From positions 1 to 23,772 of the forward strand of contig CAKUEI010000018.1 of assembly GCA_934646175.1 (NCBI GenBank): a DNA stretch of 23,772 nucleotides, written 5' to 3'. The position numbers and the translations under genes were made by a program. Source of the DNA: an uncultured Oscillospiraceae bacterium. Lineage in GTDB: Bacteria > Bacillota > Clostridia > Oscillospirales > Oscillospiraceae. Each line of letters opens with the position of its first letter. Position 1 is the stretch's first letter. The notes beneath the pieces were generated by a model, which did no database searches, was not told the origin of the DNA, and saw nothing but the letters and a program-made list of their open reading frames with translations. Shown piece after piece: positions 13,868 to 20,400 of the stretch.

Positions 13868-15186
13868 AAGTGGCCATTCACACCCTTGGGTGCAAGGTCA
13901 ATCAGTATGAGACCCAAGCCATCGAGGCCTTGCTGAAGGAACATGGGCACACCATCGTCCCCTTTGACGATATGGCGGACGCCTATGTGATCAACACCTG
14001 CACGGTCACCGCCGTCAGCGACCGAAAATCCCGCCAGATGATCCGCCGCGCCAAGGCAAAAAGCGAGCATGCCATCGTGGCCGTGTGCGGCTGCTACCCC
14101 CAGACCCATCAGGCGGAGGCGCTGGCGCTGGACGTGGACCTCATCATGGGCACCAATGACCGCGCCGGGTTCGTTTCCCGGCTGGAGGCGCTGGCCGCCG
14201 GGCACGCCGCCCCCCGTACCGAGGTGGACAACGCCATGCAGCGCCGCGCGTTTGAGCCGCTGCCCCCCGGCGGTATGGAGGGGCGTACCCGCGCCATGCT
14301 GAAGGTGGAGGACGGCTGCGTCAATTTCTGCACCTACTGCATCATTCCCTATGCCCGGGGGCCGGTGCGTTCCCTGCCCCTAGCCGATGCAGCAGAGGCC
14401 GCCGGGCACCTTGCATCAGAGGGATACCGCGAGATCGTCCTCACCGGCATCGAGATCTCCTCCTGGGGCTGTGACCTGCCCGGGAAGCCTTCCCTCTGCG
14501 ACCTCATTGAGGCCGTCTGCACCGCCGCGCCGGGCCTTCGCATCCGGCTGGGCAGTCTGGAGCCGCGGACGGTAACGGAGGAATTCTGTGCCCGGCTGAA
14601 GGTCCTTCCCAATCTGTGCCCGCACTTCCATCTCTCCCTGCAAAGCGGGTGCGACGCCACCCTTGCCCGCATGGGGCGAAAATACGACACAGCGCGCTAC
14701 CGCCGGTCGGTGCAGCTGCTGCGGAACGCCTTTGGCCCCGCGGCCGGCATCACCACCGATGTGATCGTGGGCTTCCCCGGCGAAACGGAGGAGGAATTTT
14801 CCGCCACACTGGATTTTCTCACCGAAATGGGCTTTTCCGCCCTACACGTGTTCCCCTATTCCGTCCGGCCGGGTACCCCCGCCGCGCGGATGGAGGGGCA
14901 GCTCACCCGAAGCGAAAAAGAGGACCGCGCCCGCCGGGCCGGAGCTGTCGCCCGGCAGCTGAAGGCCGATTTTCTGCACCATCTGGTGGGGCAGACCCTC
15001 CCGGTACTTTTTGAAGAGGAAAAGGACGGCCTCTGGCAGGGCCACGCGCCCAACTACGTGGCCGTTCGGGCAGATGGGGCACAGCTTCACAACGTGCTTC
15101 TTCCGGTGGAGATCACCGCCGTTTCCGGCGATACCCTGCTGGGCCGCATCTGCCCGCCCGACGATAGAAAGGAGACGCTGTCATGA
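13864..15186 (+). CDS. mtaB: tRNA (N6-threonylcarbamoyladenosine-37) methylthiotransferase MtaB
   Basis: This 440-residue radical-SAM methylthiotransferase converts t6A37 to ms2t6A37 in ANN-decoding tRNAs. The N-terminal UPF0004 domain opens with IHTLGCKVNQYETQ and supplies the cysteines of the auxiliary 4Fe-4S cluster (C10, C46 and C77 in VCGCYPQ). The radical-SAM motif is C152-x3-C156-x2-C159 in DGCVNFCTYCIIPYARGP. A TRAM-like C-terminal region follows. LGCKVNQYE at the N-terminus separates MtaB from MiaB and RimO, which differ at this position. The start GTG 13864 overlaps the AAA stop and has GAGGAG upstream. Its own stop overlaps the thyA start (ATGA 15183-15186). It needs SAM and a sulfur source. 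Confidence 0.93.
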   Translation: MKVAIHTLGCKVNQYETQAIEALLKEHGHTIVPFDDMADAYVINTCTVTAVSDRKSRQMIRRAKAKSEHAIVAVCGCYPQTHQAEALALDVDLIMGTNDRAGFVSRLEALAAGHAAPRTEVDNAMQRRAFEPLPPGGMEGRTRAMLKVEDGCVNFCTYCIIPYARGPVRSLPLADAAEAAGHLASEGYREIVLTGIEISSWGCDLPGKPSLCDLIEAVCTAAPGLRIRLGSLEPRTVTEEFCARLKVLPNLCPHFHLSLQSGCDATLARMGRKYDTARYRRSVQLLRNAFGPAAGITTDVIVGFPGETEEEFSATLDFLTEMGFSALHVFPYSVRPGTPAARMEGQLTRSEKEDRARRAGAVARQLKADFLHHLVGQTLPVLFEEEKDGLWQGHAPNYVAVRADGAQLHNVLLPVEITAVSGDTLLGRICPPDDRKETLS

Positions 15187-16013
15187 GCCACGCCGACGCA
15201 TTATTCATTCAGAACTGCAAAGAGATCCTCTCCCGCGGCTGCTGGGACACCGATCAGGTGGTGCGCCCCCGTTGGGAAGACGGCTCCCCCGCCCATACGG
15301 TCAAGATCTTCGGTCTTGTGAACCGCTATGACCTGCAGGAGGAATTTCCCATTCAGACCATCCGGAAAATGGCCTTCAAAAATTCCGTAGACGAGCTTTT
15401 GTGGATCTGGCAGAAAAAATCCAACAACATCCATGACCTGAACAGTCACATCTGGGACGCGTGGGCGGACGAGACCGGCTCCATCGGCAAGGCCTACGGT
15501 TATCAGCTCGGGGTGAAGCACCACTATCCCGAAGGGGACATGGATCAGGTGGACCGGGTGCTCTACGACCTGAAGCACAATCCCGCTTCCCGCCGGATTC
15601 TGACCAACCTTTATAATCACCATGACCTCTGTGACATGGCACTGTACCCCTGCGCCTATTCCATGACCTTCAACGTCAGCGGAAACCGCCTGAACGCCAT
15701 TCTGAACCAGCGCAGTCAGGACATGCTGACCGCCAACGGATGGAATGTCATGCAGTACGCCGTTCTGGTCCATATGTTTGCCCGCGTCAGCGGTCTCGTC
15801 CCCGGCGAGCTGGTGCACGTCATTGCCGATGCCCATATTTACGACCGGCACGTCCCCATTGTGGAAGAGCTGATCACCCGTAAGCCCTTTGACGCGCCGA
15901 AGCTGATTGTGGACCCTGCGGTCACCGATTTTTACGATTTCCGCGTTTCCAGCTTCGCGCTGGAAGGGTACGAGGCCCATCCTCTGGGCTGCTCCATCCC
16001 CGTGGCCGTGTAA
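15183..16013 (+). CDS. thyA: Thymidylate synthase (Bacillus ThyA-like subtype)
   Basis: This 276-residue enzyme methylates dUMP to dTMP using methylene-tetrahydrofolate. The catalytic cysteine is C157 in DMALYPCAYS. QRSQDML carries the Arg/Asp of the dUMP site, NVMQYAVLVHMFARV the conserved Asn, and DAHIYDRHV the nucleotide-binding His/Tyr. The sequence DELLWIWQKKSNNIHDLN and the ending of the type DFYDF...PVAV resemble B. subtilis ThyA rather than the E. coli type (PPCH), from memory. ATG 15183 follows AAAGGAG at 8 bases and overlaps the mtaB stop. folA begins 13 bases after the stop and reuses dihydrofolate, the by-product of this reaction. Confidence 0.95.
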   Translation: MSHADALFIQNCKEILSRGCWDTDQVVRPRWEDGSPAHTVKIFGLVNRYDLQEEFPIQTIRKMAFKNSVDELLWIWQKKSNNIHDLNSHIWDAWADETGSIGKAYGYQLGVKHHYPEGDMDQVDRVLYDLKHNPASRRILTNLYNHHDLCDMALYPCAYSMTFNVSGNRLNAILNQRSQDMLTANGWNVMQYAVLVHMFARVSGLVPGELVHVIADAHIYDRHVPIVEELITRKPFDAPKLIVDPAVTDFYDFRVSSFALEGYEAHPLGCSIPVAV

Positions 16014-16025
16014 GGAGGCGTGCAG

Positions 16026-16499
16026 ATGAACCTGATCGTTGCCGTGGACCAAAATTGGGCCATCGGCCGGGACAACAAGCTTCTCTACCCCATTCCCGCC
16101 GACTTAAAGCGCTTTCGCGCCCTGACCACGGGGCACGCCGTCATCATGGGCCGCAAAACGCTGGAAAGCTTCCCCAACGGACCGCTGCCCAACCGGCTGA
16201 ACATCGTCCTTTCCCGCAATCCAGCGTATCAGGTACCGGGGGCGCAGGTGGTCCCCGGCCGGGCGGAGGCACTGGCCCTTGCTGCACCGGACAGCTTCGT
16301 TATCGGCGGGGAGGGGATCTACCGCCTGTTTCTGGACGTCTGCGACACCGCTTACGTCACGAAGATCGGCGCCGCCTTCCCGGCGGACGCCTGGTTCCCC
16401 GATCTGGACGCAGACCCCGGCTGGTATGCTGCCGAAGAAAGCGAACCGATGGAATATAACGATGTCGCCTTCCGCTATGTTACTTACCGCAGAAGATAA
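16026..16499 (+). CDS. folA: Dihydrofolate reductase
   Basis: This 157-residue enzyme reduces dihydrofolate to tetrahydrofolate with NADPH, and is the target of trimethoprim. MNLIVAVDQNWAIGRDNKLL is the classic start. IPADLKRF carries the catalytic acid (D26), GHAVIMGRKTLESFP the NADPH-binding stretch, RLNIVLSR the next strand, and SFVIGGEGIYRLFL the GG motif. ATG 16026 is chosen over the ORF-opening GTG at 16020 because AAGGAGG (16012-16018) is 7 bases upstream of it. The thyA stop TAA overlaps that ribosome binding site, so the two are coupled. It is the last gene of the operon that starts at 12389. Confidence 0.95.
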   Translation: MNLIVAVDQNWAIGRDNKLLYPIPADLKRFRALTTGHAVIMGRKTLESFPNGPLPNRLNIVLSRNPAYQVPGAQVVPGRAEALALAAPDSFVIGGEGIYRLFLDVCDTAYVTKIGAAFPADAWFPDLDADPGWYAAEESEPMEYNDVAFRYVTYRRR

Positions 16500-16512
16500 A
16501 ATCAACGCGCAC

Positions 16513-16546
16513 AAGGCCCGGATGCTTACGCATTCGGGCCTTTTTT
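16513..16546 (+). terminator. Terminator of the AAA-mtaB-thyA-folA operon
   Basis: A 13-bp stem (16513-16525 with 16530-16542, one G-U pair) has a 4-nt loop and a run of six T's at 16541-16546. The stop of the convergent cupin gene begins in this T-run. On the minus strand no good T-run follows. Confidence 0.9.
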
Positions 16547-16878
16547 CATAGTTGCTGGGGCACCACGGCAAAGAGGAGCAGGTCTTCCTCCCCGCGGTTT
16601 ATCACACTGTGGCTTTCCCCCTTGGGGCAGTAGTGGCACATGCCTGCCGTCAGGGTGTGCTCACCGCCCTCTTCCAGTACGGTCGCGCAGCCCTGCAGCA
16701 CATAGACGATCTCGCTGCTGGTGTCGTGGACATGCATCCCGATGGAGGCACCGGGCTTCAGCGTGGCGCGCATGATGCGGTTTCGCTCATCTGCGAACAT
16801 ATGGGCGGACACCTCTTTCTCGCCGCCCTTGAAATGGGGGAGCACCGTTTCCTCCAGCTTATCAAAATCCAGTGTCAT
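16546..16878 (-). CDS. Single-domain cupin protein
   Basis: This 110-residue protein is one cupin barrel. Motif 1 is GMHVHDTSSEIVYVLQG with metal ligands H49, H51 and E56; motif 2 supplies H90 in GESHSVINRG. All four canonical metal ligands are present. Small cupins of this kind include sugar isomerases, oxygenases and sensor-like binding proteins, so no reaction can be assigned. ATG 16878 follows GGAGG at 8 bases. It begins 21 bases after pyk ends and is probably co-transcribed with it; no other link to pyruvate metabolism is visible. The stop codon lies in the T-run of the opposing terminator. Confidence 0.85.
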   Translation of the reverse strand: MTLDFDKLEETVLPHFKGGEKEVSAHMFADERNRIMRATLKPGASIGMHVHDTSSEIVYVLQGCATVLEEGGEHTLTAGMCHYCPKGESHSVINRGEEDLLLFAVVPQQL

Positions 16879-16899
16879 AGCTCTTTCCTCCCCGCGTGC

Positions 16900-18324
16900 T
16901 CAGCGCTCTTCCACCTTCTGGGCCTTGATGAGGTTGGTGGAGCCAACGGTGCCCATGGGGACGCCCGCGGTGATGACCACCGTGTCCCCCGGCGCCACGG
17001 CCCCTTCGCCCACGGCCCGCTCCACGGCCAGGTCGAACAGCTCATCCGTGGACTCCGTATCATGGATGAGGTAGGCCCGGGCGCCCCAGGAAATGCTCAG
17101 CTGCCGCCGCACCCGCTCGGTATAGGTCAGCACGATGATGGGGCAGGCGGGACGGAACCGAGCGATCATCCGCGCCGTACTGCCGCTGCTGCTGGCCGCC
17201 AGAATGGCCTTTGCGTTTAAGTCCATGGCCGTCAGGCAGCAGGTGTGGGTAATGGCGTCGTTGATGGACTGGCCCGCCGTAAAGGTCAGCTTCTGAAACC
17301 GGTTCCAGTAATGGATGGAGCCTTCGGCGGACTCGATGGTGTCCACCATGGTGCGCAGAGCCTCCAGCGGATACTTGCCGGAGGCCGTCTCGCCGGAGAG
17401 CATGAGGCAGCTTGCCCCGTCGAACACCGCGTTGGCCACATCCGAGATCTCCGCACGGGTGGGCCGGGGGTTGCGGATCATGGAGTCCAGCATCTGAGTA
17501 GCGATGATCACCGGCTTGCCCGCCCGGATGGACTTGGTGATCATCTGCTTTTGCAGAATAGGCACCTCGTGGGCCGGGATCTCCACACCCAGGTCGCCCC
17601 GGGCCACCATGATGCCGTCCGCCTCCGCGATGATCTCGTTGAGATGGTCCACGCCCTCGCGGCTTTCGATCTTGGCGATCACGCGGATCTCCTCGCCGCC
17701 CCAGCGCTTCAGTTCCTTCCGAATGTCCCGCACATCCTTGGCCTTCCGAATGAAGGAGGCCGCGATGAAGTCAAACCCCTGCTCCGCAGCAAAGCGGATG
17801 TCCGCCCGGTCCTTATCGGTCAGGGCAGGCAGCAGAATGGGCACGTCCGGGATGTTGATGCTCTTATTGTTGGAAAGGATGCCACCCGTCACCACCCGGC
17901 AGTGGATGTCCTGCCCGCTGATGTGGTCCACCATCAACTCGATGAGTCCATCGTCCAGCAGGATGCGGCACCCCGGCTGCAATTCGCTGTGCAGCCGGTC
18001 ATAGGTGACGGAAACGCAGTGCTCGTCGCCGGTGACCCCCCGGGTCGTCAGGGTGAATTCTCCGCCCTCTTCCAGTGTGACCGGGCCATCCGCAAAGGTT
18101 TTGATACGGATTTCCGGGCCTTTGGTGTCCAGAATCGTGGCCACCGGGACCCCCAGCTCGTCCCGCACTTTTTTCAGCTTGTTCAGGGTGTCCAGATGGC
18201 TTTCATGGGTCCCGTGGGAAAAGTTGAACCGGGCGGCGTTCATGCCGGACAGGATCAGCTGCCGCAGCGTTGCCTCATGGTCCACCGCAGGGCCAAGGGT
18301 GCAGATCACTTTCGTCTTTCTCAT
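16900..18324 (-). CDS. pyk: Pyruvate kinase
   Basis: This 474-residue glycolytic enzyme converts phosphoenolpyruvate and ADP to pyruvate and ATP. MRKTKVICTLGPA, ARFNFSHG (R32, N34, S36), ILDTKGPEIRIK, IAKIESREGVDHLNEI and IMVARGDLGVEIP are the standard active-site stretches. The length matches enzymes without the extra C-terminal PEP-utilising domain found in some bacilli. ATG 18324 fits the conserved N-terminus, with AGGAG 12 bases upstream; ATG 18336 follows the same AGGAG immediately and is too close. It follows the CNNM/HlyC gene by 34 bases and is followed by the cupin gene after 21 bases, so all three are probably one transcript. Confidence 0.96.
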   Translation of the reverse strand: MRKTKVICTLGPAVDHEATLRQLILSGMNAARFNFSHGTHESHLDTLNKLKKVRDELGVPVATILDTKGPEIRIKTFADGPVTLEEGGEFTLTTRGVTGDEHCVSVTYDRLHSELQPGCRILLDDGLIELMVDHISGQDIHCRVVTGGILSNNKSINIPDVPILLPALTDKDRADIRFAAEQGFDFIAASFIRKAKDVRDIRKELKRWGGEEIRVIAKIESREGVDHLNEIIAEADGIMVARGDLGVEIPAHEVPILQKQMITKSIRAGKPVIIATQMLDSMIRNPRPTRAEISDVANAVFDGASCLMLSGETASGKYPLEALRTMVDTIESAEGSIHYWNRFQKLTFTAGQSINDAITHTCCLTAMDLNAKAILAASSSGSTARMIARFRPACPIIVLTYTERVRRQLSISWGARAYLIHDTESTDELFDLAVERAVGEGAVAPGDTVVITAGVPMGTVGSTNLIKAQKVEER

Positions 18325-18358
18325 TCTCAGGCACATCTCCTGTGTATATGATACGGCT

Positions 18359-19717
18359 TCAGCCGTTATGCGCTTCGCCGTTTTCCTCTGCCGCGGGCAG
18401 TTTGGACACCAGCGCCCACTCTACCCGGCGATCCTCGATCTTCTCCACCTTAATGTGAAGGCCCAGGGCTTCCACCTCTACCTGACTTCCGTCCTCCGGG
18501 ATCACGGACAGCTGGGCAAACACCAAGCCGCCCAACGTATCATAGTCCAGTTCCTCCTCGCCGGTAGGCAGGTCGAAACCGATCACCTCGGCCAGTTCTT
18601 CCAGCTCGGCAGCGCCGGACACCCGCCAGAGGTTTTCGCCCAGGGGAATGATCTCCTGCTCGTCCTGGGGGTCAAATTCGTCATAGATATTGCCGACGAT
18701 CTCTTCCAGCAGATCCTCCATGGTCACAAGGCCCGCCGTTCCGCCGTACTCGTCCACCACGATGGCCATGTGTACCTTCTTGCTCTGCATGTCGCGGAAC
18801 AGCACATCGGTGCGCACCGATTCCGGTACGAAATAGGCGGGGCGGATCAGGTCCTTCAGGGGCTTCGGCTCCTTCCGCTGGGCATTCAGCAGATAGCTGC
18901 GGGTGGTCAGGGTGCCGATCACGTCGTCCGCGTCCTCCCGGCACACCGGGAACCGGGATAATCCGGAGCTTTCGATGGTGTGCAGGATCTCCTCGGGACT
19001 GTCCTCCTCCCAGATGAGGACCATATCCGTCCGGTGGCACATGACGTCTTCCGCCGTGGTGTTGTTGAACTCGAAAATATTTTCGATCATTTCCCGCTCG
19101 TCCCGCTGGATGGCGCCCTTTTCCTCGCCGATGTCCACCATCATGCGGATCTCGTCCTCGGAAACGGGGTCGTTCTCCGCGTCCGGGTCAATGCGCAGGA
19201 TGCGCAGAACGCCGTTGGTGCATACGCTCAAAAGCCAGATGGCCGGACGCAGCACCGCCGCCAAAACTGAAATGACGCCCGCCGCTGTCCGCGCCACCTG
19301 ATCCGCCTTCTGCATGGCCACCCGCTTGGGCACCAGCTCACCGAAGACCAGAGTGAAGAAGGACAGCACGATGGTGATCACGATCACGGCCAGCGTGTTG
19401 ATCGCCCCCACGGGCAGGGCGGTAAAGCCCGCCTCTGTCAGGGCGTAAGTGATGCGGCTTGCGAAGTTGTCCGCCGCGAAGGCCGAGCCCAGAAACCCGG
19501 CCAGGGTGATGCCGATCTGAATGGTGGACAAAAAGCGCGTGGGGGTCTTTACCACATTCAGCAGCTTGGCCGCACGCTTGTCCCCCTCCTCTGCCTGATG
19601 ACGCAGGACGTTTTCGTTTACGGAAAGCAGCGCGATCTCCGTCGACGCGAAAAACGCGTTCAGTGCGATCAGGATGACTTGAAGCAGCAGTTGGGGCCAT
19701 AATGGGTCGGATGGCAC
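18359..19717 (-). CDS. CNNM/HlyC-CorC family membrane protein (DUF21, CBS pair, CorC_HlyC)
   Basis: This 452-residue protein has an N-terminal DUF21/CNNM transmembrane domain (about 1-190, four hydrophobic segments, with ALNAFFASTEIALLSV and FGELVPKRVA). Two CBS domains follow at about 205-335 (ENIFEFNNTTAEDVMCHRTDM, then MAIVVDEYGGTAGLVTMEDLLEEIVGNI). A CorC_HlyC domain closes it (about 350-430). Relatives (CNNM, MpfA, CorC) are linked to magnesium or other divalent-cation efflux; the substrate here is inferred. The old name hemolysin is misleading. GTG 19717 is preferred because AGGAGG is 7 bases upstream; the frame runs on to 19792 through the divergent promoter region. Its stop lies 34 bases before pyk. 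Confidence 0.9.
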   Translation of the reverse strand: MPSDPLWPQLLLQVILIALNAFFASTEIALLSVNENVLRHQAEEGDKRAAKLLNVVKTPTRFLSTIQIGITLAGFLGSAFAADNFASRITYALTEAGFTALPVGAINTLAVIVITIVLSFFTLVFGELVPKRVAMQKADQVARTAAGVISVLAAVLRPAIWLLSVCTNGVLRILRIDPDAENDPVSEDEIRMMVDIGEEKGAIQRDEREMIENIFEFNNTTAEDVMCHRTDMVLIWEEDSPEEILHTIESSGLSRFPVCREDADDVIGTLTTRSYLLNAQRKEPKPLKDLIRPAYFVPESVRTDVLFRDMQSKKVHMAIVVDEYGGTAGLVTMEDLLEEIVGNIYDEFDPQDEQEIIPLGENLWRVSGAAELEELAEVIGFDLPTGEEELDYDTLGGLVFAQLSVIPEDGSQVEVEALGLHIKVEKIEDRRVEWALVSKLPAAEENGEAHNG

Positions 19718-19757
19718 AAAAATCCCTCCTAAAAAATTCAGCTGTTTACAAAAACCC

Positions 19758-19785
19758 AAGATAACGATACCACATTTGCTTTCAA
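19758..19785 (-). promoter_or_regulatory. Candidate promoter of the CNNM-pyk-cupin unit
   Basis: On the minus strand TTGAAA (19785-19780), a 16-base spacer and TATCTT (19763-19758) form a moderate sigma-A match. It lies about 45 bases before GTG 19717 and its -35 falls inside the inverted repeat at 19773-19795. Confidence 0.35.
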
Positions 19786-19795
19786 ATTGCAAATG
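19773..19795. promoter_or_regulatory. Inverted repeat in the divergent promoter region
   Basis: CATTTGC (19773-19779) and GCAAATG (19789-19795) form a perfect 7-base inverted repeat with a 9-base centre. It overlaps the -35 elements of both divergent promoters and suits a dimeric regulator binding one face of DNA (16-base centre-to-centre spacing). Confidence 0.4.
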
Positions 19796-19816
19796 CGTCC
19801 CCGTTCATGGTACAAT
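19787..19816 (+). promoter_or_regulatory. Promoter of the VOC/glyoxalase-fold gene
   Basis: TTGCAA (19787-19792), an 18-base spacer and TACAAT (19811-19816) with an extended TGG. The predicted start is near 19823, and the AGGAGG at 19827-19832 follows directly. Confidence 0.6.
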
Positions 19817-19839
19817 ACCGGGGAACAGGAGGAATGAAT

Positions 19840-20199
19840 ATGATCCGCTTTGCGCATTTCAACTTTAACGTACTGGACCTTGACCGCTCCCTCGCGTTTT
19901 ACAACGCGGCCCTTTCCCTCCATCCCGTCCGGGAGAAAATTCTGGATGGCGTGGGCAAGCTGGTCTATCTGGGGGACGGCGAGACTGGCTTCGAGCTGGA
20001 GCTCACCTGGCTTTTCGACCGCACGGAGCCTTACAACCTGGGGGAGGGCGAATTTCATCTGGCCTTTGTCACCGACCGGTATGAGGAACTTCACCGCAGG
20101 CATCAGGAGATGGGCTGCATCTGCTTCGAAAACCCGTCCGTGGGCATCTACTTCATCGAGGACCCGGACGGATACTGGATCGAGATCGTCCCCGCCTGA
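19840..20199 (+). CDS. VOC-family protein, glyoxalase I-like
   Basis: This 119-residue protein has the vicinal-oxygen-chelate fold. HFNFNVLDLDRSLAFYNAAL opens it with H6. FELELTWLFD gives E52 or E54, GEFHLAFVTDRYEEL gives H73, and FIEDPDGYWIEIV ends it with E115. That reproduces the four metal ligands (His, Glu, His, Glu) of glyoxalase I, so a lactoylglutathione-lyase-like, metal-dependent reaction is plausible. Glutathione use cannot be deduced in this type of organism. ATG 19840 is 7 bases after AGGAGG; ATG 19834 overlaps the ribosome binding site. It is a single-gene unit, divergent from the CNNM gene and convergent with spoIIE. Confidence 0.88.
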   Translation: MIRFAHFNFNVLDLDRSLAFYNAALSLHPVREKILDGVGKLVYLGDGETGFELELTWLFDRTEPYNLGEGEFHLAFVTDRYEELHRRHQEMGCICFENPSVGIYFIEDPDGYWIEIVPA

Positions 20200-20201
20200 C
20201 C

Positions 20202-20240
20202 AAAAGCCCGGCGCGGCCATCTGGCCGCGCCGGGCTTTTT
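20202..20240 (+). terminator. Bidirectional terminator between the VOC gene and spoIIE
   Basis: A perfect 17-bp stem (20202-20218 with 20223-20239) with a 4-nt loop and flanking AAAA/TTTTT works in both directions. The ancestral spoIIE stop (20239-20241) touches it. Confidence 0.92.
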
Positions 20241-20400
20241 ATGTCCGCTTTTTCATGATCAGTACCAGAGCCGTCTGATCGTCCTCTGGTGCCTCGCCGG
20301 ACAGGAGTTTTTTTGCCAGCGCCGCCGGACTTTCGCCGGAAAAGGCCCGGATGACATCCTTCAGACGGTTTTCCTCCTCGTTGCTGGAGGCCACCCCATC
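20239..20400 (-). pseudogene. Out-of-frame 3' remnant of spoIIE
   Basis: In a different frame from the spoIIE ORF, the minus strand reads from 20400 as DGVASSNEEENRLKDVIRAF and continues through ALAKKLLSGEAPEDDQTAL to LVLIMKKRT and a stop next to the terminator. DGVA and DDQTALVL are what a PP2C phosphatase should have at its C-terminus (last catalytic Asp motif and final strand). Upstream in this frame a TGA is met after three more codons. The remnant is therefore the true end of SpoIIE cut off by a frameshift plus loss of some bases. Confidence 0.8.
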
